Source: an uncultured Lachnospiraceae bacterium (GTDB lineage: Bacteria > Bacillota > Clostridia > Lachnospirales > Lachnospiraceae). Taken from it: 44,583 nucleotides of DNA. The translations under genes and the position numbers were made by a program. Location: contig CANRIG010000021.1 of NCBI GenBank assembly GCA_947630595.1, positions 1 to 44,583 on the forward strand, given 5' to 3'. A model generated the notes under the pieces. That model made no database searches. It saw only the letters and a list, made by a program, of their open reading frames with translations, and was not told where the DNA came from. This document shows, piece after piece, positions 9,514 through 16,968 of this stretch (position 1 is its first letter; each line of letters opens with the position of its first letter).

Positions 9514-10890
9514 ATGTATCAGATAAATTATGACCGGCCGGTGCACGTGCATTTTATCGGGATCGGCGGTATCAGTATGAGCGGACTGGCGGCCGTGCTG
9601 CTGCAGCGCGGGTTTGCCGTGAGCGGTTCGGACATGAAAGCCGGCCCGCTGACCAGATGGCTTGCGGATCAGGGGGCGGACATTTCCTATCCGCAGTCCG
9701 CCGCGAACATCATGGACGGGATCGACGTGGTCGTCTACACGGCCGCCATCCACCCGGACAACCCGGAGTTTCAGGCCGCGCTCGCACGGCAGATTCCGAT
9801 GCTGACCCGCGCGCAGCTGCTCGGCCAACTGATGCGCAACTACGAATCCGCCGTCGCCGTCGCCGGCACGCACGGAAAGACCACGACCACGTCCATGCTC
9901 TCGCACATCATGCTGGAGGCCGGGCTGGACCCCACGATCTCCGTCGGCGGCATGCTCCCGGCGATCGGCGGCAACGTCCGCATCGGCTCCTCCCGCTATT
10001 TCCTGACCGAGGCCTGCGAATATACCAACAGCTTCCTCGAGCTGTTCCCCTGGATCGGCGTCATCCTCAACGTGGACGCCGACCATCTCGACTTTTTTAA
10101 GGATCTCGACGATATCCGCCATTCCTTCCGCCGCTTCGCCGAACGCATACCTGAAGGCGGCGCGCTCGTGATCAACGCCGAAACCGGAGGCCTTGACGAA
10201 CTGACGCAGGGCCTTGCATGCCGGGTGTACACCTTCGGCGTCGGCTGCGGCGGCTACCAGGCGGTCAACGTCGCCTGGCACGACACCGGGATGGGCAGCT
10301 TTGACCTGCTGAAAAACGGCGAACCGTTCGGACACTTTTCCCTCAGCGTTCCCGGCGTGCACAACGTCGCCAACGCCGCGGCCGCGCTCGCGGCCGGCGA
10401 CCTGCTGGGCATCGCCCCGGACGTGATGGCGCGGGGGCTGGCCGGCTTTGGCGGCACCGAGCGGCGTTTCCAGAAGAAGGGCGAGGTCGGCGGCGTGACC
10501 ATCGTTGACGATTATGCGCACCATCCCACGGAGATCCGGGCCACGCTCGAGGCAGCCAAACGCTATCCGCACAAGCGCGTCTGGTGCGTGTTTCAGCCGC
10601 ACACCTACACGCGCACCCGGGCCCTGATGGACGAATTCGCAGACGCGCTGTCCCTGGCCGACCGCGTTGTGCTGGCCGACATCTACGCCGCGCGCGAGAC
10701 CGACACGCTCGGCGTCAGCTCCGCCCAGCTGCAGCAGAAGCTGGCCGCGCAGGGCAGGGAAGCCTGGTACTTCCCCACCTTTGACGAAATCGAAAAATTT
10801 TTATTGGAAAATTGTATCCCCGGCGACCTGTTGATAACCATGGGGGCCGGAGACGTCGTAAAAATCGGCGAAAGTCTGCTTGGAGCATAG
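9514..10890 (+). CDS. murC: UDP-N-acetylmuramate--L-alanine ligase
   Basis: 458-aa cytoplasmic Mur ligase adding L-Ala to UDP-MurNAc in peptidoglycan synthesis. It shows the N-terminal Rossmann motif HFIGIGGISMSG (about 13-24), the ATP loop AGTHGKTTTTS (117-127), LNVDADHLDFF (about 185-195), and the C-terminal ligase-domain block DDYAHHPTEI (332-341) with FQPHTYTRT. AAGGAG precedes the ATG. It is monocistronic, with its own promoter and a terminator directly behind it. It is not linked to other cell-wall genes in this window. Confidence 0.97.
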   Translation: MYQINYDRPVHVHFIGIGGISMSGLAAVLLQRGFAVSGSDMKAGPLTRWLADQGADISYPQSAANIMDGIDVVVYTAAIHPDNPEFQAALARQIPMLTRAQLLGQLMRNYESAVAVAGTHGKTTTTSMLSHIMLEAGLDPTISVGGMLPAIGGNVRIGSSRYFLTEACEYTNSFLELFPWIGVILNVDADHLDFFKDLDDIRHSFRRFAERIPEGGALVINAETGGLDELTQGLACRVYTFGVGCGGYQAVNVAWHDTGMGSFDLLKNGEPFGHFSLSVPGVHNVANAAAALAAGDLLGIAPDVMARGLAGFGGTERRFQKKGEVGGVTIVDDYAHHPTEIRATLEAAKRYPHKRVWCVFQPHTYTRTRALMDEFADALSLADRVVLADIYAARETDTLGVSSAQLQQKLAAQGREAWYFPTFDEIEKFLLENCIPGDLLITMGAGDVVKIGESLLGA

Positions 10891-11106
10891 TTATCCACAC
10901 TTTCCACACGCTTATTCACATAAAATGCGATTTTGCGTGTGGATTTTTTTGTGGACAGGGTCCTTTACATAAGTTTTTGACATGAGTCGCCTTTTTCCTG
11001 CCTTTCCCGGCCGCCGCAGCCGTTACGGTCAACCTTTTATCCACATCGTCCACACTTTCCACCGGAAGCGTCTTCCGGCGGCGGCCGCAAAAACTGCTTA
11101 TTCTCA
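10891..11106 (+). promoter_or_regulatory. DnaA-box cluster between murC and the helicase-loader operon
   Basis: Three matches to TTATNCACA lie on the plus strand: TTATCCACA at 10891-10899, TTATTCACA at 10912-10920 and TTATCCACA at 11037-11045. A one-mismatch site is TTATTCTCA at 11098-11106. Several two-mismatch sites (CTTTCCACA at 10900-10908, AAATCCACA on the minus strand at 10938-10946, TCGTCCACA near 11046) fill the gaps. The cluster lies directly ahead of genes for a DnaD-domain protein and a helicase loader. It could be a DnaA-responsive control region, a DnaA titration site or a secondary origin-like element; sequence alone does not choose. Confidence 0.65.
10904..10950 (+). terminator. 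Intrinsic terminator of murC built from DnaA-box-like arms
   Basis: CCACACGC (10904-10911) pairs with GCGTGTGG (10935-10942), and an inner AAAAT-GCG-ATTTT stem sits in the loop. The hairpin is followed by ATTTTTTT (10943-10950), 14 bp after the murC stop. Confidence 0.78.
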
Positions 11107-11129
11107 TTTTCCGGAGGATATGCTATACT
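11101..11129 (+). promoter_or_regulatory. Promoter of the DnaD/helicase-loader/prs operon
   Basis: TTCTCA (11101-11106), 17-bp spacer, extended -10 TGC-TATACT (hexamer 11124-11129), about 20-25 bp ahead of the first start codon. The -35 overlaps the weak DnaA box at 11098-11106, so DnaA bound there would be expected to interfere with RNA polymerase. Confidence 0.65.
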
Positions 11130-11149
11130 GTCCTGGAAAGCAGGAGTGA

Positions 11150-12268
11150 ATGAAAATGAAAGTATGTTCCAAAGCACCCGCAGGGGTGACCTTGATTGCC
11201 AATACCTTTATCGATCAGTATATGCCGCATGCCAACGGAGAATTCGTCAAAGTGTATCTCTATCTGCTGCGCTGCGCGGACAGCGGGCAGGAGCTCTCGC
11301 TCTCCTCGATCGCCGATGTCTTTGAGCACACGGAAAAGGACATCCGGCGGGCGCTGACCTACTGGCAGAACCAGCGGCTTCTGCGCGCCGAGACGGACGC
11401 GGAGGGCACGATTGTGTCCGTGACCCTGAACGAACTGCCGGGACAGGCGCCGGAGCGGACGCAGCCGCAGGGCGAGGAGTCCGATGTCATTGCGCCGGCG
11501 CAGGCGGGTTCCATGGATTCCGGCGCTTTCGCGCCCGCGCAGGCGGGTTCGATGGATTCCGGCGCTTTCGCACCCGCGCGGGCGGGTTCAGTGGATTCCG
11601 GCCGGAGCTCGTTCCTGTCTCCGGAGGATCAGCAGGAGATGCGGCAGCTTTTCTTCGTCGCCGAACAGTATTTGCAGCGGCCCCTGACCTCGTCGGAGCA
11701 GAGCGATTTCATCTACTACCATGATACCCTGCACTTTTCCGGGGACCTGATCGAGTACCTGATCGAGTATTGTATCTCCAAGGGCTCCGCGAACCGCCAT
11801 TACATGCGCAGGGTGGCGCTGGCCTGGGCGGAGGCCGGGGTGTCGACCGTGCGCGAGGCCAAGCAGGAGACCACCCTTTACAACCGCAATTACTTTACGG
11901 TGCTTAATGCCTTCGGCATCCGGGGGCGCGCCCCGGCGACGGATGAGCAGGAATTCATGGCCCGCTGGTTCGACGGGTTCGGCCTGCCCCTGGACGTAGT
12001 GCTCGAGGCCTGCCGGCGCACCATCCGGCAGACGCACCAGCCCAATTTCCAGTACGCAGACAAAATTCTGGAGCAGTGGCACCAGAACCAGGTGGCGTCG
12101 CTCGCCGATATCGAGCGGCTGGACGCCCTGCACAAAAAGGACCAGGCCAAAAAGGAGCCGAAAAAGCCGGCCGTACGGCCGCAGCGCTCCTCCGGCAACC
12201 GCTTCAACAACTTCCCGCAGCGGGAATACGACTATGACCAGCTTGAAAAACAGCTTCTGAGCCAGTGA
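11150..12268 (+). CDS. DnaD-domain replication protein (two DnaB_2/DDBH2 domains)
   Basis: 372-aa primosomal protein of the DnaB/DnaD superfamily, which helps load the replicative helicase at origins or restart sites. An N-terminal winged-helix (DDBH1-like) region covers about 10-90. A linker of 13-residue repeats follows (about 115-150). Two copies of the C-terminal DnaD domain come next, recognised by the YxxxIxxxW-type motif as YMRRVALAW and YADKILEQW. The tail is Lys/Pro-rich. ATG 11150 is only 3 nt from AGGAG (11142-11146); ATG 11156 has better 9-nt spacing and may be the true start. First gene of an operon with the helicase loader and prs. Confidence 0.88.
   Translation: MKMKVCSKAPAGVTLIANTFIDQYMPHANGEFVKVYLYLLRCADSGQELSLSSIADVFEHTEKDIRRALTYWQNQRLLRAETDAEGTIVSVTLNELPGQAPERTQPQGEESDVIAPAQAGSMDSGAFAPAQAGSMDSGAFAPARAGSVDSGRSSFLSPEDQQEMRQLFFVAEQYLQRPLTSSEQSDFIYYHDTLHFSGDLIEYLIEYCISKGSANRHYMRRVALAWAEAGVSTVREAKQETTLYNRNYFTVLNAFGIRGRAPATDEQEFMARWFDGFGLPLDVVLEACRRTIRQTHQPNFQYADKILEQWHQNQVASLADIERLDALHKKDQAKKEPKKPAVRPQRSSGNRFNNFPQREYDYDQLEKQLLSQ
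11492..11603 (+). repeat. 39-bp in-frame tandem repeat in the DnaD linker
   Basis: Units at 11492-11530, 11531-11569 and a partial third from 11570 encode APAQAGSMDSGAF, APAQAGSMDSGAF and APARAGSVDSG. The repeats lengthen a flexible linker between the winged-helix and DnaD domains without breaking the frame. Confidence 0.9.
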
Positions 12269-12314
12269 AACGGCTCCTGAATCACCGTTTTCAGACAGCC
12301 TGAGGGGGATACCT

Positions 12315-13313
12315 ATGGGACTGACAGATGCACAATACAATACGATCATGCGGGATTACCAGCGGCAGCAGGCCATGAACCGGCAGACGCTCTCGCAGCG
12401 CCGGCAGGAAATCTACGGCCGTTTCCCGGAATTTTCCAGGATTGACGAGGCCATAACGTCGGCCAGCCTCTCCTGCGCCCGCAGCCTGCTCTCGGACGGT
12501 TCCGCATCCGTCGCGGCGCTGCGCGCGCAGATCGACGGGCTTTCCGCGCGCCGGGCCGAGATTCTTCGCGGGGCCGGTTACCCCGAGGATTATCTTGCCC
12601 CGGTCTACCGCTGCCCGGACTGTCAGGACACCGGCTACATCGGCTCGCGCAAATGCCACTGCTTCCGGCAGGCGGCCATCGAGCTTCTGTACATGCAGTC
12701 CAATCTGAAAGAGATTCTGGAGCGCGAGAATTTCTCCGCCTTTTCGCTGGACTACTATGCGGAGGACATCATCGACCCGGCGACCGGGCTCTCGGCGCGG
12801 CAGACCGCGCTCCGCACGCTTGAGGCGTGCCGCGGCTTCGCCGACCGCTTTGATGCGGATTTCCAAAACCTGTTTCTCTACGGAGATACCGGCCTCGGCA
12901 AGACGTTTCTCTCCCACTGCATCGCGCGGGAGCTGCTGGAAAGCGCCCACGCGGTCGTGTATTTCTCGGCTTTCCGCCTCTTTGAGCTGTTTGCGGACGC
13001 CGCCTTCGGGCGCGGCGCCGCCGACGCCCCCAGCGAGGGGGAACAGCATATTTTTGACTGCGACCTGCTGATCATCGACGACCTCGGGACCGAGCTGGTC
13101 AACTCTTTCGTATCGACGCAGCTGTTTTACCTGCTGAACGAGCGGCTGATGCGCCGCAAAAGCACCCTGATCTCCACCAACCTCTCGCTGGCCACGTTTG
13201 CCGACACCTACTCGGAACGTATTTTTTCACGAATCTCCAGCAATTATACGATGCTGAAGCTGGTCGGCGAGGATATTCGCCTGAAAAAGAAAATTTCAAA
13301 TAAAACATCATAA
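12315..13313 (+). CDS. DnaC/DnaI-type AAA+ helicase loader
   Basis: 332-aa ATPase expected to load the replicative DNA helicase. The N-terminal helical region and zinc site (Cys100, Cys103, Cys114, Cys116 in RCPDC...CHCF) match DnaI-type loaders. The AAA+ core has Walker A GDTGLGKT (190-197), Walker B LLIIDDLGTE (251-260), sensor-1 STNLS (about 287-291) and a box-VII-like FSRISSN arginine. GAGGGGG precedes ATG 12315. It lies 46 bp after the DnaD-domain gene and 14 bp before prs. The pairing with a DnaD protein in one operon strongly supports the helicase-loading role. Confidence 0.92.
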   Translation: MGLTDAQYNTIMRDYQRQQAMNRQTLSQRRQEIYGRFPEFSRIDEAITSASLSCARSLLSDGSASVAALRAQIDGLSARRAEILRGAGYPEDYLAPVYRCPDCQDTGYIGSRKCHCFRQAAIELLYMQSNLKEILERENFSAFSLDYYAEDIIDPATGLSARQTALRTLEACRGFADRFDADFQNLFLYGDTGLGKTFLSHCIARELLESAHAVVYFSAFRLFELFADAAFGRGAADAPSEGEQHIFDCDLLIIDDLGTELVNSFVSTQLFYLLNERLMRRKSTLISTNLSLATFADTYSERIFSRISSNYTMLKLVGEDIRLKKKISNKTS

Positions 13314-13327
13314 AGGAGAAGCACAGA

Positions 13328-14506
13328 ATGAAATTCCAATCTGCCAACGAACGCAATATCGAAACGATTCCTGTCGGTGAGCTCGGCATCATCGCCCTTC
13401 AAAGCTGCGAGACGCTGGGCCGGAAAATCAACGCGCATATTGTCCAGTGGCGTCAGGAACGCGAGCACGAGCACAGCGAAAGCCCGCTGCTGCGCACGTA
13501 TTCCAAGTCCTCCTACCTTGTGGACACCAGCATTCCGCGCTTCGGCACCGGGGAGGCCAAGGGCGTGATCAACGACACCGTCCGCGGCGCGGACCTCTAC
13601 ATTCTCGTGGACGTCTGCAACTACAGCCTCACCTACCGGATGTTTAAATATGTCAACCGCATGTCCCCGGACGACCATTTTCAGGACCTCAAGCGCATCA
13701 TCGCCGCCGTCGGCGGAAAGGCGCGCCGGATCAACGTGATCATGCCGTTTTTGTACGAGAGCCGCCAGCACAAGCGCGACGGGCGCGAATCCCTTGACTG
13801 TGCGCTGGCTTTGCAGGAGCTGGTGAAAATGGGCGTGGACAACATCATCACCTTCGACGCGCACGACCCGCGGGTGCAGAACGCCATCCCCCTGCACGGC
13901 TTTGAGACGGTGCAGCCGGTCTACCAGTTCGTCAAGGGCCTGTTCCGCGCGGCGCCGGATTTAAAGGTCGACCCGGAGCACCTGATGATCATCAGCCCCG
14001 ACGAGGGCGCCGCCGGACGCGCCATCTACATGGCCAACGTCCTCGGCGTGGACATGGGCATGTTTTACAAGCGGCGCGACTACGCGCACATCGTCAACGG
14101 CCGCAATCCCATCGTCGCCCATGAATTTCTGGGCTCGGATCTCGGCGGCAAGGACGTCGTCATTCTCGACGATATGATTTCGTCCGGCGACAGCATGCTG
14201 GACGTCGCGCGCGGGCTCAAATCGCGCGAGGCCGGCCGCATCTTTATCTGCTCCACGTTCGGCCTGTTCACCAACGGCCTCGAGAAGTTTGACCGCGCTT
14301 ACGAGCAGGGCCTGTTCTACGCGATGCTGACGACCAATCTGGTCTACCAGACGCCGGAGCTGCTGCAGAAGCCGTACTACACCGGCTGCGACATGAGCAA
14401 GTACATCGCGCTCCTGATCGACACGCTGAACCACGACGGCTCGGTCAGCGACCTGCTGAATCCGACGGACCGCATCAACCATTTTCTTTCCAAACACAGA
14501 AATTAG
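13328..14506 (+). CDS. prs: Ribose-phosphate pyrophosphokinase (long clostridial form)
   Basis: 392-aa enzyme making PRPP from ribose-5-phosphate and ATP. The PRPP-binding loop DVVILDDMISSGDS (about 276-289), MPFLYESRQHKRDGRES (139-155, ATP/metal flag region) and FDAHDP (176-181) are clear. The protein is roughly 70 residues longer than the canonical class I enzyme (about 315 aa), with an altered N-terminus and an extended C-terminus, a form I associate with Lachnospiraceae. AAAGGAG supports the ATG. It is last in the operon with the two replication genes, linking nucleotide supply with replication initiation. Confidence 0.9.
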   Translation: MKFQSANERNIETIPVGELGIIALQSCETLGRKINAHIVQWRQEREHEHSESPLLRTYSKSSYLVDTSIPRFGTGEAKGVINDTVRGADLYILVDVCNYSLTYRMFKYVNRMSPDDHFQDLKRIIAAVGGKARRINVIMPFLYESRQHKRDGRESLDCALALQELVKMGVDNIITFDAHDPRVQNAIPLHGFETVQPVYQFVKGLFRAAPDLKVDPEHLMIISPDEGAAGRAIYMANVLGVDMGMFYKRRDYAHIVNGRNPIVAHEFLGSDLGGKDVVILDDMISSGDSMLDVARGLKSREAGRIFICSTFGLFTNGLEKFDRAYEQGLFYAMLTTNLVYQTPELLQKPYYTGCDMSKYIALLIDTLNHDGSVSDLLNPTDRINHFLSKHRN

Positions 14507-14572
14507 CCGCAGACAGGACGTCTCCGGGCGTGGGTTTCTCCCGGAGGCGTCCTGTTTTGCGGCTGTTTATTT
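14505..14572 (+). terminator. Strong intrinsic terminator after prs
   Basis: A 14-bp stem (14515-14528 with 14540-14553, one G-T pair) is extended by outer pairing AGCCGC/GCGGCT (14505-14510 with 14559-14564). It is followed by a T-rich tract. The outer arm overlaps the prs stop codon. Confidence 0.85.
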
Positions 14573-14585
14573 TTAACATATTATA

Positions 14586-14631
14586 ATGCCGGATTGTGGA
14601 AGTGCGAAGCACAGAACAATCTATGCGGCAT
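14586..14631 (-). terminator. Hairpin at the 3' end of the sulfur operon
   Basis: Nested stems ATGCCG/CGGCAT, GATTGT/ACAATC and GTGC-GAA-GCAC form a 46-nt imperfect hairpin at the stop of the last operon gene. No good T-run follows, so it may be a 3'-stabilising structure rather than a classic terminator. Confidence 0.5.
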
Positions 14632-15206
14632 CATTTTATATATGAAAGAATAGAATACATGAAAATGCCTGCGGCTCCTGTGCCCAGCATCACGCGAATG
14701 GGACTGGCTTTCCGTCTGCGCAGGATCAGCAGGCCCGCGCCGAAAATCAGCACAGAAATGATATTTACACTGCCGGGACGCTCCGGTACCGTCCGCTGTC
14801 CATAGAAAGACAGAATCAGCAGCGATACCGCGGCTGACGCAATCACAGCGACGACCGCCGGCCGCAGACCGGACAGGATTCCCTGCACCATAGTCAGCCC
14901 CCGGAACCGATAATAGGCATAGGCAAGTGTAGTCACAATCACACAGGCCGGCAGAATGCAGCCAACAGTCGCAACAATGGCGCCCGCGGTTCCGGCCACC
15001 TGAATCCCCACAAAAGTGGCTGAATTGATTGCCACCGGTCCCGGAGTCATTTCCGCTATAGTCATGATATCGGCAAATTGCGTCATAGTCAGCCATGGGT
15101 GCAGGTCGACAACCTGCCGCTGAATAAACGGCACGGCCGCATATCCCCCGCCAATGCTGAACAGGCCGACCTGAAAAAAGCTCCACAGCAATTCAAGGTA
15201 AATCAC
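14631..15206 (-). CDS. CHR-family (chromate/sulfate) transporter, second half-size subunit
   Basis: 191-aa membrane protein of the chromate ion transporter family, short-chain type. It has the diagnostic N-terminal SIGGGYAAVPFIQRQVV and AEMTPGPVAINSATFVG blocks and about six hydrophobic segments. GTG 15206 is chosen as start because GAGAGGAG lies 7 nt upstream and the family's N-terminal homology begins there; a longer open frame upstream is not used. It overlaps the first CHR gene by 14 bp. Short CHR proteins function as pairs (for example YwrB/YwrA of Bacillus subtilis). In this operon, export of sulfate, the natural analogue of chromate, is the likely role (inference). Confidence 0.85.
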   Translation of the reverse strand: MIYLELLWSFFQVGLFSIGGGYAAVPFIQRQVVDLHPWLTMTQFADIMTIAEMTPGPVAINSATFVGIQVAGTAGAIVATVGCILPACVIVTTLAYAYYRFRGLTMVQGILSGLRPAVVAVIASAAVSLLILSFYGQRTVPERPGSVNIISVLIFGAGLLILRRRKASPIRVMLGTGAAGIFMYSILSYIK

Positions 15207-15786
15207 GTTTTGGCTCCTCTCTCTTTCTGCAATAAAGCGTGTCCGCCGCGCCCAGAAGCCCGCAGGCCAGAATGACCAGGACAATGTTTACATTCAGGAA
15301 GCGGACCGCCGCAAACGATGCCAGCATTATCAGTACCGGAAACAGCCGTTTCTGCTTCAGAATTTCCTTTCCCATAGTAATTACTACATCGCAGATAACC
15401 GCGGCCACTCCGGCCAGCATACCGGTCATAGCCATATTGACTATATTGTTGTCCCGAAATGCCTCATAAAAAAGAGAGACCACGGATATGATTACAAACG
15501 GCGGCAGAATCGTTCCCAGCACTGTGAGCAGGGCTCCGGTTATGCCAGCAACATGGTAGCCCACAAGAATGGAAGCGTTGACCGCAATCGCCCCCGGAGA
15601 GGACTGTGCAATCGCAATAAAGTCCAGCATTTCCTGTTCTTCGATCCAGTGCAGTTCTTCCACAAATTTTTTCCGCATCAGTGAAATGATGACAAAGCCG
15701 CCGCCGAACGTACATGCGCTGAGCTGAAGAGTCGTCAGAAATAATGTCCTGTATGTCCGCCCGCTGTGTCTCAAATTCTTTCTCAA
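15193..15786 (-). CDS. CHR-family (chromate/sulfate) transporter, first half-size subunit
   Basis: 197-aa membrane protein with the CHR signature FGGGFVIISLMRKKFVEEL and AQSSPGAIAVNASILVGYHVAG. Start is TTG 15786, supported by AAGGTGAG about 6 nt upstream, and it overlaps the stop of the maturase gene as TTGA. It is about 190 aa, half the size of full-length ChrA, and is followed at once by its partner. True chromate resistance is possible, but the neighbours (sulfatase, maturase, ABC importer) point to sulfate as the physiological ion. Confidence 0.85.
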   Translation of the reverse strand: MRKNLRHSGRTYRTLFLTTLQLSACTFGGGFVIISLMRKKFVEELHWIEEQEMLDFIAIAQSSPGAIAVNASILVGYHVAGITGALLTVLGTILPPFVIISVVSLFYEAFRDNNIVNMAMTGMLAGVAAVICDVVITMGKEILKQKRLFPVLIMLASFAAVRFLNVNIVLVILACGLLGAADTLYCRKREEPKRDLP

Positions 15787-16910
15787 GCTCTCACCTTATT
15801 CATTATAATCCGATAAGCCTCAATCAGGCCCGGATATGCCGCCGCAAAAAACTCCTGATAGACTTCACAGTAATAATTTTTCTGCAGCCGGCCTGTAAAA
15901 AAGTCCCGGTCCCTCCTGCAGCCGCCCCGGCACAGCTGTCCCCATCTGCACTCCCGGCACTGCGGCGCAGGTATCATGCTCTCCTCAATGAAGCCGATTT
16001 TTTTCCGGCGCGTATCCATCTCTCCCAGGCTGTCCTCATTAAAATTGCCAATCCGGTACGCATCCAGCATATAAAAATCACAGGGGTACACACTCCCGTC
16101 TGCTTCCACCACGTATTCCATACCGCAGGTTCCGCTCATCCCGCAGACCGTCGGCGGCTGCCGGTTTAAAAGCAGCAGCAGGTTGTCAAAATAACCATGG
16201 TAGCTTTTCCGGCCCGCCTGCAGATCACGGAACCAGCAGTCAAAAGCGGTAAACAGATAATTTCGGTAATGCTCCGGCGTGAGCGACCAGGGATGGCCGC
16301 CCCGCACCTCGCCAATCGGATCCAGGCAGGGGATATACTGCTGGTAATCCCAGCCGTTTCTCCGGTAATAGCCGTACACCGCACGGTAATTGTCACAGAT
16401 TTCCGGGGTCAGTACCGTCAGGATATTAAAATCCACGCGGTGCTTTTTCAGCAGTTCCAGCCGCTTCTGCACTCTGGCGTGCGTGCCCCGGCCGGCCGCA
16501 TCCCGGCGGTTTGCATCGTGGATTTCCCGCATTCCGTCCATCGAAACACCCACCAGCACCCGGTGCTCCGCAAAAAAACGGCACCATTCCCGGTCCAGCA
16601 GCAGCCCGTTGGTCTGAAACGCATACTCCACCCGACACTGGTTGACGTTACAGCGGCGCACAATCTCTGTCATGTTTCGGTAAAAACCGAGCCCGGCCAG
16701 CGTCGGCTCACCGCCCTGAAAAGCAATGGTCAGCCACCCGCTGCACTCCTTCAATGTTTTTTCCAGAATATGCTCCAGCGTAGCCTCGCTCATAAGGCCA
16801 TAGTTCGGCACCTCTCTCTTGCCGGTTTCATCCGCGTAAAAGCAATAGCTGCAGCGCATGTTGCACATGCCGCTGACTGGCTTCAGCATGATACTCACAC
16901 AGGACCGCAT
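15783..16910 (-). CDS. Anaerobic sulfatase-maturating enzyme (radical SAM, SPASM domain)
   Basis: 375-aa oxygen-sensitive enzyme that oxidises the active-site Cys of a sulfatase to formylglycine. The radical-SAM cluster motif CNMRCSYC (Cys16, Cys20, Cys23), the GGEP motif (66-69) and the SPASM cysteines are all present (Cys256, 262, 277, 318, 321, 327, 331, 348) for two auxiliary 4Fe-4S clusters. The Asp in YPCDFY matches the proposed catalytic base of characterised maturases. It lies 58 bp downstream of its presumed substrate, the sulfatase, whose CMPSR motif is of the maturable Cys type. It implies an anaerobic host. Confidence 0.93.
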   Translation of the reverse strand: MRSCVSIMLKPVSGMCNMRCSYCFYADETGKREVPNYGLMSEATLEHILEKTLKECSGWLTIAFQGGEPTLAGLGFYRNMTEIVRRCNVNQCRVEYAFQTNGLLLDREWCRFFAEHRVLVGVSMDGMREIHDANRRDAAGRGTHARVQKRLELLKKHRVDFNILTVLTPEICDNYRAVYGYYRRNGWDYQQYIPCLDPIGEVRGGHPWSLTPEHYRNYLFTAFDCWFRDLQAGRKSYHGYFDNLLLLLNRQPPTVCGMSGTCGMEYVVEADGSVYPCDFYMLDAYRIGNFNEDSLGEMDTRRKKIGFIEESMIPAPQCRECRWGQLCRGGCRRDRDFFTGRLQKNYYCEVYQEFFAAAYPGLIEAYRIIMNKVRA

Positions 16911-16968
16911 CTGCTCACCGCCCTTCTCCTGTCGTCCTTATTGGCCGTTCTGACGCCGGCTTTTCGGA

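Noticed and set aside
10891-11149. Chromosomal origin (oriC)
   Set aside because: The DnaA boxes are convincing, but dnaA/dnaN are not in the window and no AT-rich unwinding element with trinucleotide repeats was found, so only a DnaA-binding region is claimed.
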